Of a DNA stretch of 64,000 nucleotides, positions 47,966-60,971 are shown one piece after another; the stretch's first letter is position 1, and each line of letters starts with the position of its first letter. The notes below the pieces were generated by a model. The model had not been told where the DNA came from and searched no databases. It worked only from the letters and a program-made list of their open reading frames with translations. The DNA lies in assembly GCA_023213395.1 (NCBI GenBank), contig CM041465.1, positions 16,616,001 to 16,680,000 on the forward strand, given 5' to 3'. This DNA comes from Cycas panzhihuaensis (taxonomy: Eukaryota > Cycadophyta). Position numbers and translations under genes: made by a program.

Positions 47966-50640
47966 GTCTACCAAGGATGGTTTATTGAGGTCCCTAAAGG
48001 AAATATGCCATTTATTACTCATTTTGTATGAGGTTTTCTTGTAAATTTCACTGATGTTAACTATTTGAGCTTCGCTCATACCCCAATATCCTTGATTACC
48101 ATCCATTCATTGAGTTTCATCTCATTTCTATGAGTTTCTCATATGTTTCTATTGCTTTTCAACTTATAAAATAGCCCAAATTTGACTTATTAACCCTTAG
48201 GGAGGAATCTTAGGGCCTCAATAGGAGCTTCCCTCCTTCTTTTACCAACATTTATCAAGTTTTTATTAATTTTTACAAATTATGTGGTTCTATTTCTACT
48301 CCACCTTTATTTTTTCTTACCCCACTTTGATTGTTGCACCTCATGAATATACTCACAGTGCTACTTATATATTCGTGGTGTGACTATTATGAGTTTAAAC
48401 ATGGGCAGTAACATTTAGAATCAAATTTAATGATAGCCTAACATCAGATCTTGCCTTGGAACTAACCCAAATTGGGGCCTAATAGTCTTGAGAAGCCTTT
48501 AGAATTCAAAAACTAAATTTTGAGTTGATTATGCAAGATCATTCTTCACTTTAGAGGTATTTTTCAAGCAACTCTCTGATAATTTTGGTATTCCATCATA
48601 GTCTAGCCAAAAGTTAGACTTGGGATAGCTAAAGGAAGAGAAAATTGGCCCTGTGGAAGCCAGAGGACCTCCCTAAGATACCAAAGTAGGCAAGGAGACT
48701 CTCATTCTCACCATCAAGCACAGATTCCCCCCTCTAAAAGTTGTTCTTTTACAACAAAACCTTTAACTTTTATCAACATACTTCTCCCCTCAGTGGGTAA
48801 GCCCATTTTTGTTTAGTTTTTCTTGCTAATATCCTCATTTTACTATGTTTATCTCACCATTTGATATGAATTTTATTGGTTTTATGATTTTATGCTAATT
48901 TCATAAACATTTAGTAGATTTTTTAAAGTAAACTTGGAGGCAACACCTCCCTTTTACCATAAAAACTATTGTTTCACCCTCAAAATCACTAGTTAATGAT
49001 AGGTTGAGTGCTTAACTAGATGAGGGAGATTATAGGAAGGTCAACAAACTTGAGTTTTGACTGTAAAAGCCACCTTCAACTTAGGTAACCCCCTCCCCTA
49101 AGCTACAAAGCATCTTACCATAGATCATGTAATATTTTTTATTATGAAACTTACAACATACTATTATGACTTGATATCCTACCTTAAAATACCAAACCAA
49201 AGTGCCACCTAAGTGTGAAATACCTATAATCATTTGGGAGACACTACCCTATATAGGAACCCCACCATCCTGAGGCAACTGCCTTCTCCTCTTCTTCCTA
49301 TTTATCTCAATAGTTGCATAGTGAAGTTGTAAGCAAGGAAAATAATATTTAACTTTTGTTTTATTGTTATATGTTGGAAATAAAGTTTCTAATAATATTT
49401 ATGTTTATAATCATATACATATATACATATTTATTTTTTGGAAAGGTTTTTGCCCCCTTGTTATGTAGGCAGAGGACTGCATTGCAATCAAAGCAACATT
49501 TTGTAAAGAGGTAACACCATTTTATGCTAAAACATATCGTTTGAAATTTATTTCCATTTTATTTTCTTTTTCTATTTTTCTATTTCATTGTTGGATTCAA
49601 ATCTAGGGAAGGTAAGGAAGCCCCTCCTGTCTCTGACAACACTCGTAACAACAAAATATAGTTTTCTTAGTAATTAAGGAGTGAAAAGAAGGATCATGCC
49701 AAGATCAACATCAAACATCTTTGGCTAGGTGTCTTACTTATTTCCCATTCCTACTTTCTTTCCTTCTTCCCTTTTTATTTAATGCATTGATTGCTTGAAA
49801 GTGAAGGTGGAAAGTTGCATTGCATAGAGCATAACCTTGTGCATTCATGAGAAGATAGGAAAAGAGCATATTGTGTTTAGACATACATTCTTCTTTTCCT
49901 TCCTCTTCTTATCAAATGGGCATAGTAGGAAAATTCTTACTTCCTCTTCTTATCAAATGGGTATAGTAGGAAAATTCTTACTTGCATGTGCATTTACATC
50001 AAAAATAAAAAAATTAAAACTATATTCTTTTAAGGAAATATAATCCCTTTCACACAAATAGAAGAATATATCAAAGGAAAGTATTTGCATCATTCCCCCT
50101 CTTATTCCATTGTAGGAGAGAGAGGTGTGAGGGTGTGTAAATTTTTACTTTATTTGTCACATTATGTTGTTAATTATTTGCATGAAAAAATACACATCAA
50201 CCTTTTCACAAGAAACATTTCATATCAACAACAAAGCAAAGCTCCTTTTATGTAACTTAAATAAACAAACAATTTAGGCCTCCCTATTGCATTAAAAGAG
50301 AAATGTAACCAATGATATATAGTTGTAACATTCTCTCCTTCCTTTTCTTTTCATACCCAAAATCCTAACCTCTAATGGTAACCCTCAAGACCATAAGTAA
50401 ACCATTCAAAAAACCATTATTTCTTACCTTATTCCTATCTTGACTTCTTTTCTGAAAGGAGCTTGTTCCCACTTGTTTCCTTTTTAGAAATGCAATCCCT
50501 TATCTCTTCTTTGCCCTCTAAGGATAGAAGAGCCTCAATTAGGCTTCTTAGTATCCTAAGGATGCCACCCCTCCTCATCCATTTCCATTATTTCTAACCC
50601 CTTATAGTAGAGAGAGAGAGAGAGTCTATGCATTATTGTA
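47966..50640 (+). repeat. G3: direct copy of G1-family LTR and leader
   Basis: It aligns with 22960-25640 in order: TTGAGGTCC, TTAACCCTTAGGGAGGAA, CATGAATATACTC, GGCAACACCTCCCTTTTACC, the microsatellite position (about 49417-49435), GTAGGCAGAGGACTGC, GGAAGCCCCTCC, and leader CTAACCTCTAATGGTAACCC. A 36-bp tandem duplication lies at about 49899-49982. No gag follows; the copy is truncated near 50760. Confidence 0.75.
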
Positions 50641-50779
50641 TTCCTTAAATCTTATGTTCTGATGTGTGGATGCCCTTTGGGGATGACTTTAACCTATATT
50701 ATGCCTCTAGGCCTTTGCATCTAGTTAAAGATTAATAGATCCTCTTACCCTTATAGGTGTGATTCTAGTAACCAAGCCT

Positions 50780-52696
50780 ACATTATATAGGATGTAATAT
50801 TTACAGAAGAATTGTAGGACTCAACACTTTCTCAACCTCAGATTGTAGTAGCAGATGAAGTTGGTGCATCTCAAGTGACTCTTGGATAAATTCTAGAGCC
50901 ACCAGTACTAGCCTCCTCCTACACCCCAAGTCCTTCATCTATTCTAGTAGCATCTTCATCATCCACTCAAACAAGAACAACCTTGCCTCTAATCCTAGTT
51001 GATGACCTTCAGGTGGAAGCCACTAGCTTTTAACTACCTTCTAAGTGGGTACAACAACTTTTAAAAGATGCTCCTCCTCCTCCCATATCTATAAAAAGGC
51101 CTTTCAAGATGTGACACTCCCTAAACGTTTCCCTCATAGCTTGTGTCCTTGAAACACCTGAGCCTTCCATGTTTAAGGAGGTAGTCAAAGACTAAATGTG
51201 CAAAGTAGTTATGGATGAAGAAATGACTTCTATTATTAAAAATAACACTTAGGAGCTGACTTAATTACCACTTGGGAAGGAAGTAATTAACTATAGATGG
51301 TTGTAAAATACCAATTTCCATGTAGATGGCACCATAGAGCATCATAAATCTTGCCTTATAGCAAGAGGTTTCAAACAATAGGAAGAAATTGACTATGATG
51401 AGACCTTTGCACTGATAGCCAACATGATAACTTTTTATTTGGTTATGTCCCTAGTAGCCCAATTTGGATGGCCTATTTACTAAATAGATGTGAAGAGTAC
51501 TTTCCTTAATGGAGAGCTCAAAGAAGAGGTTTTGTTGAAATAACCCCCTAACGATATTATTTCAGGACAAGAACACTTAGTTTATAAACTCAAGAAATCC
51601 CTTTATAGACTCAAGCAGGAACCACATGCCTAGTATATAAAGATAAATGCCTTTCTCATATAGAATCGATTTAATCGTTCACCCTCTGACCCAAATCTCT
51701 ATATTTAGGTTAGACATAATTTGATCATAATCATTATTCACTACGTGGATGATCTTGTAATCACTTGCAATGATACAACTTAGCTTCAATTAAAATTAAA
51801 GAGTAATTTTAAGATGATTGATCTTGGTCTACTCCATTACTTCCTTAGAATTGAAGTTTGGTAAAAACCAAGACACATCTTCCTAACTCAAACTAAGTAT
51901 GCCAATGAACTCTTGGAAAAGATTCAAGATGATAGAATGCAAGCTAGTACCAATTCCTATGGCGATAAGAACTAAGCTAAACCTAGATGAATAAGGAAAG
52001 CCTTTTGATCTTCCTTTGTGCTAGCAGTTAGTTGGGAGCCTTATTTATCTCACCCATACTCAACTAGACATCTCATATGTAGTAGGGATCTACTCTAGGT
52101 ATATAACACAACTAAAAGCATCTTATTAGAAAGAAAGTATTAGGATTCTTAAATATATCCATGGCACTCATTAGTTTAGTCTTGAGTACTACCAAACTAA
52201 CTCACATATCTTAAGGGGACATATAGATGCTAATTGGGTCAATTTCTAGGACACTTACCATTCAATTTTAGGCTATTATTTTGATATGAACTCGGCTATA
52301 ATTTTGTGGAGCTATAAGAAGTAGCCTAATGTTTCTCTTTCCTCCATCGAAGTAGAATATAAAGTAGCTATCCATGCTAAAATTGAGTTGATTTGGCTTA
52401 GAAGGATTCTTGTAAAGCTTGGACTTCAATAACCTGCACCCACCATCTTCTACTGTGATAATCAAAGTGTGTTAAAGATGAGAAAAAATCTTGTATTCCA
52501 TGCTAGAACTAAGCACATTGAGGTCTATCACCACTTCATTCATTAGCATGTCTAGAACAAAGAAGTTGATCTAATCTATCATCCTACTAAAGGCCAAGTT
52601 GTCAATATCTTCACTAAAGCATTTGGTAAACCAAAGTTTGAATGGTTTAGACATGATCTTAGCATTCAAAGAAATAAAGATATTATTAATGGAGGG
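50780..52696 (+). pseudogene. Copia pol remnant (linker, RT, RNase H)
   Basis: The conceptual reading, with many stops, gives a P/S-rich linker, then VVMDEEMTSIIKNNT, GFKQ*EEIDYDETFA, DVKSTFLNGELKEEV, LKKSLYRLKQEPHA, HYVDDLVIT (intact YVDD, about 51740-51751), FKMIDLGLLHYFLRIEV, and a degraded RNase H ending with KSCIPC-type and ADIFTKA-equivalent sequence. No gag or integrase precedes it, so it is 5' truncated. Confidence 0.85.
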
Positions 52697-53056
52697 TGTT
52701 AAAACTATCTAATAGCACCCATTATTTCTTTATATTATTGTAATTTAATATTCATACTATAAAGTTAAAGACCCTTGATATAATTTAATGATATTTGATA
52801 TTGAGGTCGGATCTGCCTCGTTTGCTATTAAGTTGACCCATCAAATACTTTGTAATATTGGTAGATGGTCTATATATTTAACCCCATACATTCATATTTT
52901 GAATAATTTCATGATAAATGTAGAAGCTCTACCCATGAGAGAGTTGTACATGGTGAATAATTCACCTATAGCTTCATCATTTTGCTTTGTTCTATTTATT
53001 TCTACATATTTTATAGTTTATTATAGCTATTTTATTTAATATCTATAATCAGTACA
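52697..53056 (+). repeat. Probable 3' LTR of the preceding copia remnant
   Basis: It starts TGTTAAAAC immediately after purine-rich AATGGAGGG (52688-52696). A TATA-like TATATATTTAACC lies at 52870. The right end (…AGTACA) is a guess from TG/CA ends. No second copy for comparison. Confidence 0.5.
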
Positions 53057-53559
53057 CGTGTATCTTAGATCTTGATATTCTTAGCAAAAATAAGATTGTA
53101 AGAAGAAAGGTGTAACATTAATTAGCATGCCATGTGAAAATGGAATCACATTATTAGTCAAAAGAATGGATATAGTAGAAGAGATTGAAGTATTTATCAT
53201 TAAAGGAAAACACAAAACCTATGAGGAATGGCTTTAAGTAAAGAGATGAATATTTGAATTAGTAATTTCACTCACAGGCATTTCCTCACAAGATGTACTA
53301 TAGTGTAATATTGTTTCTTCGTTAAAGAAGGATGAGAAAATCAAAGACAGATAGGGAGGACCCAAAGGATGAGGAGTAGATCAAGAACCTAGTTTAATAG
53401 GGATAATTTCCACCAATCAACACCCTTTACTTCTCCTTGAGGAGGAAGAGTTTCAATGGAAAAGTACTACCCTAAACCTAATGATTAAAATAAATACTCT
53501 AAAGAGTTGGATGACTCACCAAGTTTAGAAAAGACCTCAACAAGTAGGACTAACTGTTT
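53057..53559. other. Unassigned stretch
   Basis: No coding motif found in either strand. On the minus strand it would follow the gypsy protease, but no RT or RNase H was seen. Confidence 0.4.
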
Positions 53560-53810
53560 AATAGGCTTTAACTTTTACTTTACAATCTTTAACTCTCTTT
53601 CATAAATGAACCGAAGTTCACCAAAAAGGGAAGAATAGATAGCATCTATTTGGGTAATCCATGGTTTACCCAAAAGGATGTTGTATTCTAAACTAAGATC
53701 AATGATGGTCAATTTCATATACACTATCTTTTCTTCTAAAGTTAGGGGAAGAGTGACTTAACCAAGTAGCATTTTTTTATTTTGATCGTATCCCTAGAAT
53801 ATCCACTCAT
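53560..53810 (-). pseudogene. Minus-strand gypsy protease remnant, C-terminal part
   Basis: The minus strand reads VTLPLTLEEKIVYMKLTIID, LEYNILLGKPWITQIDAIYS and GELRFIYERELKIV, matching gypsy protease LxYNxLLGRPWI...LRFxxxG. It is contiguous with the gag region to its right. The catalytic Asp region would lie near 53900-54200 but I could not identify it. Confidence 0.8.
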
Positions 53811-56600
53811 ATGGGTTAAAGACTAAAATTTCTAAATCCTCAACAAGACAAAGAGGGATTACATTAATAGATAAGACCTTATCAATGATGACATATTTAA
53901 CGTTAATGTAATCCTTAATTATTTCAATATAAAATAGAGTTATATCATTTGGAACACAAGTGGTTTGAATAGCCAATATAGACAGATTGAAAGAAAGCAT
54001 AGAAGTGGATGAGCCAACTACAATAGGAACTCCTAATGCATTAAACATAAGCTAACATTGCTTGGGGCAATACTTCATCAGATTAATAACTGAAATTTTA
54101 ATGGGAATTATCTTTAACTTATCAACTAAAAAGAATGATCCATCATTTAAATTAAAAGGAATAGATCTAAACCTAATGGAATGAGGGGGTATAATAGGTA
54201 AAGAGTCAAGGTTCTTTGCCATCAAATCATTGGGTGATTTAGATGGACCTGAGCTCTTTATAATCTCTACCATGCTAATTGTTATTTTGGTCTCACCACT
54301 TTTAAGAGGTGGGTGAGCTTAACTATTAATATTCTTCATTGCTTAATAGTAATCTTCTTAGACTAGTCAAAACCATAAGGCTTATCATCATTATCTTTGG
54401 CTTGTTTTACCTTACCTTTATCGTCTTAATTTCCTTTATCTTTACATTGAGGTAAGGGATCTTTGTGAATCATTTAGTCTTGATATGTCTTAGAAGGATA
54501 GTTTGATTAAACATTTGTATTTTAGGTTATAGTTTAGACTATATGGCATTCACTTCTATCGTGGGTGTGGATTTGATGGTAAGGACACCATTTAGTCTTT
54601 TTAAAAGGAGGATTAAGGTATAAGAGGAGCTTGTTTCTTTCTTCCTTCAGTAAGATGGATTATTTTTATTTCTTAAGAAGATTGATTTTGGGTAAGACCA
54701 TCAACACATAATTTGGTATTGATCACATACTCTAATGATCTAATAGAAGAAGTCAGGTGATCATAGGTTAGCTTAGGATGGGAGTCTTAGATGTTTGAAT
54801 GGTTTCTTGAGTGGGAATAAATCTCTCAATCTTTTTAATACTTATTTGAATTTTAAAAGTTTTTAAATCCAAACACCAACTAACAACTTCTTCATAGGTT
54901 TGAGGACCAAGCTTGAGTACTTTAAGATGTGCATATAGTCTCAAAGAACTAGTAAATAGATTAAAAAGGAGAGTAAAATCAAGACATGAATGACACACAT
55001 ATACTTGATCTTAGAATCTCCTCACAAAGTCCCTAGAAGTCTCATCATGATTTTGTTTGATAGCCAAAAGAGATATTCAAAAGGTCTTACCACATTAAAG
55101 TAGCTGATAAAAGAGTTAACTAGTTATTAAAATGAGGGAATAGAGGTTGAAGGAAGTCGATAGAACCAGTTCAAAGTGTCATCTTGAAGTGATTTAGGAA
55201 ACACATACATCATGACATAATCATATGGCATGAAATCAACACAAGTAAGCATAAACACTTGTATATAGGATGCTAGGTCTTGAGAAGAGTTACTTGAATT
55301 AAGTAACTTAGGTGGGAATGGAGGCATCTAAGATAATAGAACTTCACATGGAAAGGAAGACTTCATGTAGTCTATGGAAGGCTTCCTTGGCCTCAATGTG
55401 GTAGAGAATTAAGGTAGGGAGTGGTAGAAGGAATAGGTTATTATTATTGAGGAAAATAATGGGCTGGAAGAGATGATGAAGGATTAAACCAACTTATCAA
55501 ATTCACCATAGAATTAGTTTATGGAATAAGGTATTGGGGAAGAATATGATTAAATAAAGGAAAAGGCATTTATTGAGGGACAAGTCTAGGAACATGAGAT
55601 GAAGATATGAGGTTATTAAATCCCAAGGCTTGAGATTAACTAATAGAGGTATGAGAATAAATAGGATAGGTATGAGGAATAGGTTGAGGGGAAGGGACTA
55701 CATTAGATGCTTCAAGAGAAGAAGTGTGAGGTATAATGCCCTAAGATATGAGTCTATGGAAAGCTTGAGGAAATAATTATGTTGAGGTAGTAATAAGGTA
55801 GGAGGAGGCTACCATAGTAGGATAGGAACAAATAGGCTATGGGTTTGAAGAAGGTAAAACCACTTACTGGGAGGTATGTACATGAGAAGGACTAGGGTTA
55901 TCCTGGATGGATGTGGTGAAGGTTTCCTTATGTGTGGAGAGTACCACATAAGGAGAATGGAACTATACTTATAACCTAGAAGGTGAAGGAAGAGGCTAAG
56001 AACAAATTAACTTATGATCTTCAACCTCCCCTATAGGAAGAGAATGAGGCCTTGGTGAAAGAGGATGGGAAGGCAAAGGTTATCGAGTGGCATTGAGAGT
56101 AATCAAAAGCTCAACTTATATCATCTCATACTCCTCATATAATGGATCAAATTGACAATGATATAGAGAGGATATCATGATATGATTCTCTGGATAGAAA
56201 GGATCTTGATATCTAGGCATATGAAGAGGAGTAGGGATCCTAGTAAGAATCGACTCATAAAAAGATGGGTGTGCTTGAGTAGAAAACACTTCTTCTTGTA
56301 CAAAAGAAGTATTGATAAGAGAAGCATCACCATAGAATTAAGAGAGCTTAGGATACCCTTATTCCATATGTATTTTATATAATTAGGTTGAATCTTTAGA
56401 AGGGTAAATATAGGTATCATATACATGATGTTCCAAAGGATCAATGTAAGAGGATGAAACTTCATGTGGAGAGTATAAGGGTTGTGGTTAGAAGTTAGAT
56501 AAGAGACCTTGAAGTCTTAGTGACCACCTTTGAGTAGGTGGTATAGTTTCCATCACTTTAAATAAGAAAACAAATGGTAATCCCCAGTATGGTGACAAAA
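53811..56600 (-). pseudogene. gag: Minus-strand gypsy gag remnant
   Basis: From right to left: P/S/Y-rich N-terminal sequence (55400-56560), then MPPFPPKLLNSSNSSQDLAS, FMPYDYVMMYVFPKSLQDD and LNWFYRLPSTSIPSF (55127-55327), then TYEEVVSWCLDLKTFKIQIS (about 54850-54910). These are gypsy capsid and post-capsid motifs. Short frames up to 96 codons remain. A GTCACCATACTGGGGAT sequence (minus, about 56580-56597) resembles the GGGGAT end of gypsy primer sites, so a 5' LTR may start just beyond. Confidence 0.75.
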
Positions 56601-57297
56601 AAGATGGCATATTTTAGTTGGGACTAGACCAAGTATCTCTAAGCTAGTATTATGTTTCCTCTATTTCAAGTCTAATTCAAGAAATAAGGAGCCTATGGGA
56701 ATTAAAAGTTTACATTTTTCAACTCTTAAGAAGGAATATCCACTTGGTTATGTTGTTTAATTTATTTATGTATATAGCAATAGAAGGCTAAGATGTAAAA
56801 AAGGGGTACTAGGATCTATTAGCCTACACAATTAGGTGGAGGATTTCTAAGTTTGGACTACACTAACAATGTATCTTGTGCTCTTCCTAAGGACTCATTT
56901 TCTTTTATCATTTTAACCTTTTGAGTTTTACTAAGATAAAGAAAAAGGGTTAGGTGATGGAGAGTTTTTCTTTTTATTTATTTTTTTCTTTTTTGTTTTA
57001 TTTTATTCTTAATGAAAGCATACAAAAAGTAGACAAAGAGACAACAAGATCTAATTACCTTCTTTTCAAAGCTAAATAAAAGAACTAATTACACATGCAA
57101 CTTCTTTTTTTTTTTTAAATAAAACACATGAAAATAAAAGAGAAATTATTTCCTTTAAATATAAAGCACACTTTTTTGATAAGAATAGCTAACTTGAATG
57201 TATTTAGCATGTAACTATATATGTTACTTGATGAAACATGAAATAACATGTAATGTTTATATGATGCTTTTCATTTCATTTATATGTTGTGTGTGAT

Positions 57298-57348
57298 ATG
57301 TGTGTGTGTGTGTGTATTTGTGTGTGTGTGTGTGTATATATATATATA
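57298..57348. repeat. (TG)n-(TA)n microsatellite
   Basis: Two TG tracts separated by TATT, followed by five or six TA units. Confidence 0.93.
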
Positions 57349-59622
57349 AAGAATAATTTAAAAGAAATGAGAGATTTAGAAATATTTTTTAGCCACTATT
57401 AATGATAAACAATCCATAAAAGTCATATGCAATTAGCTATAATTGAATATTCCATAAGTAAATAATAGAGTGGTATCAATGAAAGATTCTATCACTCATA
57501 GAGTCTTTTTAATGCTATGGAATCATTAAATCTTATGCAGGCTAATTAAAGCTAAAACATATCATTCATACACCTAAATTTCTTTTCTAAAATATGAGAA
57601 AATAAAGAAGGTAAAGTCAAGCCAAATAACACTAGTAAGTTTCTAAAATATTTGATCTAGTAATAAGTTTTTACCTTAGAGTAACTATCTCCACTTTAAA
57701 AAAATAAATATTTCTCAAATTTCCCTTAAAAATAACAAAAAAAGGAAGAAAATTGAGAAGAATCACCTCGATAATATCCAAAGATAAAGAAAAAGTGAAA
57801 CTATATCTTTTGGGGAACTTATGGTGGTGTTCTAGGGGGCTCTTGGGTTTGATACTCAGCAAGGTCACTAAAAATATGGTTGGGGCCTAGGGAGGACCTA
57901 AACTTAATATCACTCTATTTCTTTTGTGATTAAAGTTAGGAGACACAAAGCTCAAGAAGACCTAAAAGACCATCTTTGCCTAACTCCTAAGAAGTAGTCT
58001 TTACCAAGTAGTGTCATCTACCTATGTTTAAGTGAGATATGACAAAAGATGTGGATATAAAATGGGGTGATAGATTCCACTAACCTATACCACTTGATGA
58101 AGGAGTTATAAGTTTAAAATCACACTTATAATATCCTCAATGGAAATGATAGTTTATCCTGTTTAGGTTTCTAGTTTTTGATATGATTGCAAAGATGTGA
58201 AGCTAAGAGAGTAAGATAATCTAACCACAGAAATTACAAGATCAAACTCACATAAACCTTTTTGTTTTTTTTTTTAAATATAAAAGTAAAAGCAAACAAA
58301 CTAGAAACTATATGTGCAAGTTCTTTTTTTTTTTCTTTCAAAATGAAAGATGCACATGCAACTATGAGATAGCTTTCTTATATGTAACATGCATGATTCA
58401 TTTCAAAAGGTATGATGTTATACAAAATCTAAAATTAACCATATGAATTTTTTATGTAAATTTCTTTTAAAAGAGACTAATCAACATGCAAACCTAGCTA
58501 ATATGCTTCAACTTTGATGCATGTAACCAATTCTCTTAAAAAAGTGATGAAATAATACACAAAAATAAGAGATTCTTAAGAGAAACCACTATTTTTTTTT
58601 GTGATAATTTTTAGACCTATGAGATGATGGACAATTCATAAATCTGAATAATAATCATCCATACAAGACTAGTCACCAAAGGTTCTATCATAATTATTGT
58701 AGTAAGAGCTCCAATGAAATCCTTGAACCAATATAAAACTAGAAATTAGAGATACTTCAAATAAACAATATTCTTAACTTTTCATTCTCAAGATAAAAGG
58801 GCTAATGTAAAAATAAAAGTGCATGTAATGATAGATACAAGACAAATATTTCTTTCCTATTGTAAAGAATGCCTTAGAATGGCAATTTTCTTTTCAATTG
58901 ACCAACTTTCCCACACACTTTCCTTTAAAGAAAGATCAAATAATGAAGAATCAACAATCCAAAAAGCCCAAACTAGAGCCAAGCAATGCCAAAAGAGAGC
59001 AACAAACCAACTAAAATATAAATTACTGTGATAGAGTAGGAAGGAGTAGCTAGATGTATGGTAGAGAGATGACCATACCCCACCCTAGTCTATTCTTAAG
59101 GAACCCCATAAAGGGCTAACCTTTCAGTGTATATTTTAATATAAAAAATCTAAATAAGAGCACAATAGTAATCAACTAAAAAAAAGAAATAATTATGAGC
59201 AAAAATTACCTTCAAAACACCATGAAACAAGTTTAAAACTCAATAGGAAAGATCTTACCAAATCAAGAGAAGTTTAAAGCATGAAACTGATAAAGATCCA
59301 AGAAAATGGAAGCTCAGACCATTAAAAATTGAGTAGCAGCAACACAACAATACAACTTCTTCAAGATTTTATCTAATTATCCTCAGAAAATCAAGTGTTC
59401 AAAGTCATAGCAGTAATTATCAAGAAATCTCCAAAAAACTTCATAAAATCTCATAATACTAGAGCAAAAATCACTTCTTCTCTCTCAATTTATGATAAAC
59501 AATCACTCTTTATCACTTTTGGGCATCAAGAGAATCAAATCCTATTGAATATAGGTGGCATCATGTAAAACTTTTGGTGATCTACTTAATTTTTTATTGC
59601 ATGACAATGAAAAACATGATTG

Positions 59623-59684
59623 GTCACATTTTTCACCTAGCAAAAATGTGACTTTGTTCTAAAAACGTGACTGGTCACGTTTTT
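59623..59684. repeat. Two adjacent perfect hairpins with related arms
   Basis: Hairpin one: GTCACATTTTT (59623-59633) and AAAAATGTGAC (59642-59652). Hairpin two: AAAAACGTGAC (59661-59671) and GTCACGTTTTT (59674-59684) with a 2-bp centre. All four arms are versions of one 11-mer. Confidence 0.9.
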
Positions 59685-60423
59685 GACAATGTGAAAAATG
59701 CAATTTTAGTAAAATAAAAATTTCATAAAAAAATAATAAAAATTTATATTTAATAAGGACTGAATCATTAAAATGAATTCGTTAAAGAGTAAGCAAACCC
59801 AAAATTAGGTGAAATACTTTAAGTATAGGCCCAAAGAGTGATAAATGACAAAATCGTGGGTGAAATCTTGAAAATAAGATTAAAAATACCAAACTTTGAA
59901 AGAAAAATAAGGTCAAGTTGATCATAAAGAAAAATCTCTTTCTATAGTTTATGTCATCAGTAAATAATAACAAGAATACAACCTACATCATCATTCATTA
60001 CATTCCACCAATCAAAAAGCACATATCATTTCAATAAAACAAGGCCTAATTCATAAAATACAATCTGCATACATCAATTAATGTTAATAAAACTATATAA
60101 CATACACCATTTTACCAATATAATCCAAATACAAATGAAGAGGCTAGGTCTTAGTGAAATATTTACCCCCTTAACACTTGAAGCTCTTATTCTAGAAAGA
60201 GACATAGGATGGTGAGAGGTGGTAATGATATGAATACTTTTCGCTCTAGTGAAAGTGACAGAAACTATATGAAATGTATGGATGATGAGGTAATACTTCT
60301 CCATGGTGTAATGAAATTCATATTACAACTTGATTCCAAAAAGTTTCTACTTGTAAACTTACTCAAAGGGGCTGAGTAATCCTAACTAGAAGAGGTATCA
60401 TTTATTAAACCTTATGTTTACAT

Positions 60424-60957
60424 GTTAAGACTATGTACTTTATTTGTCATGTAATATTTATACTTTTATACTTTAGGGGTGATTTATCACTTAAGTGATA
60501 AAGCGCACACCCACATTCTTTTCTAGTGACACAACATTATCACTAAAAGGTCAAATAGACCTCCATGCACTTTTGCTCACTTGAGAGCCCTAAAACAACA
60601 TATGTCCTACATGCAAGGCATGTACCTTAGATGTTTGACACTTATCAAACATACAATGCCTTAGGTATCTCTTTTCACTCTATATAATGAGACATCTCCT
60701 CATTGTTTTAATAAAGAGTTGGAGTTGTATTATTATGCTGTCAGATTGCTAATCAAACTGTTATTCATTTGGAGGTTAGACCAATTCCAACCCCTCATCT
60801 TTGGTATCATTTTCTTGCTCTTTCTTTTCATGCTTTATCTTGCTTATGTTTCATCTTAGAGTTTCATACTTATTTAGCATTTGTTACTTTCTAGAACTAG
60901 AGTGAATGTAGCTTCTAGATCTTGGGATTGTAAGGCCATTAGGCCATTTTTCACATT
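60424..60957 (+). repeat. C5 5' LTR (left end uncertain)
   Basis: It ends TTTTTCACA two bases before the primer site. It contains the 20-bp palindrome at 60483-60502, a TATA box CTATATAATG (about 60678-60687) and AATAAAG (60711-60717). A second primer-like TTGGTATCA at 60801 follows CCCCTCA, so an alternative LTR end at 60797 is possible. Confidence 0.6.
60483..60502. promoter_or_regulatory. 20-bp perfect palindrome in C5 U3
   Basis: TTTATCACTTAAGTGATAAA is its own reverse complement and lies about 190 bp upstream of the TATA box. Its core TCACTTAAGTGA also occurs in the C1 LTR at 7248-7259. Confidence 0.7.
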
Positions 60958-60959
60958 TG

Positions 60960-60971
60960 GTATCAGAGCAA
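60960..60971 (+). promoter_or_regulatory. C5 primer binding site (initiator Met tRNA)
   Basis: A perfect TGGTATCAGAGC is preceded by TT after the LTR end, as in C3. Confidence 0.92.

Larger units (their letters stand above)
56601..60423. other. AT-rich region without recognised gene
   Basis: The longest frames are 60-76 codons and match nothing known to me. The position next to a gypsy primer-site-like sequence suggests part is the 5' LTR of the minus-strand gypsy. It contains A/T runs, a TG/TA microsatellite (57298-57348) and a cluster of perfect hairpins (59623-59684). Confidence 0.5.

Noticed and set aside
56175-56465. 96-codon minus-strand frame
   Set aside because: It falls within the decayed gypsy gag N-terminal region, is low in complexity and shows no domain.
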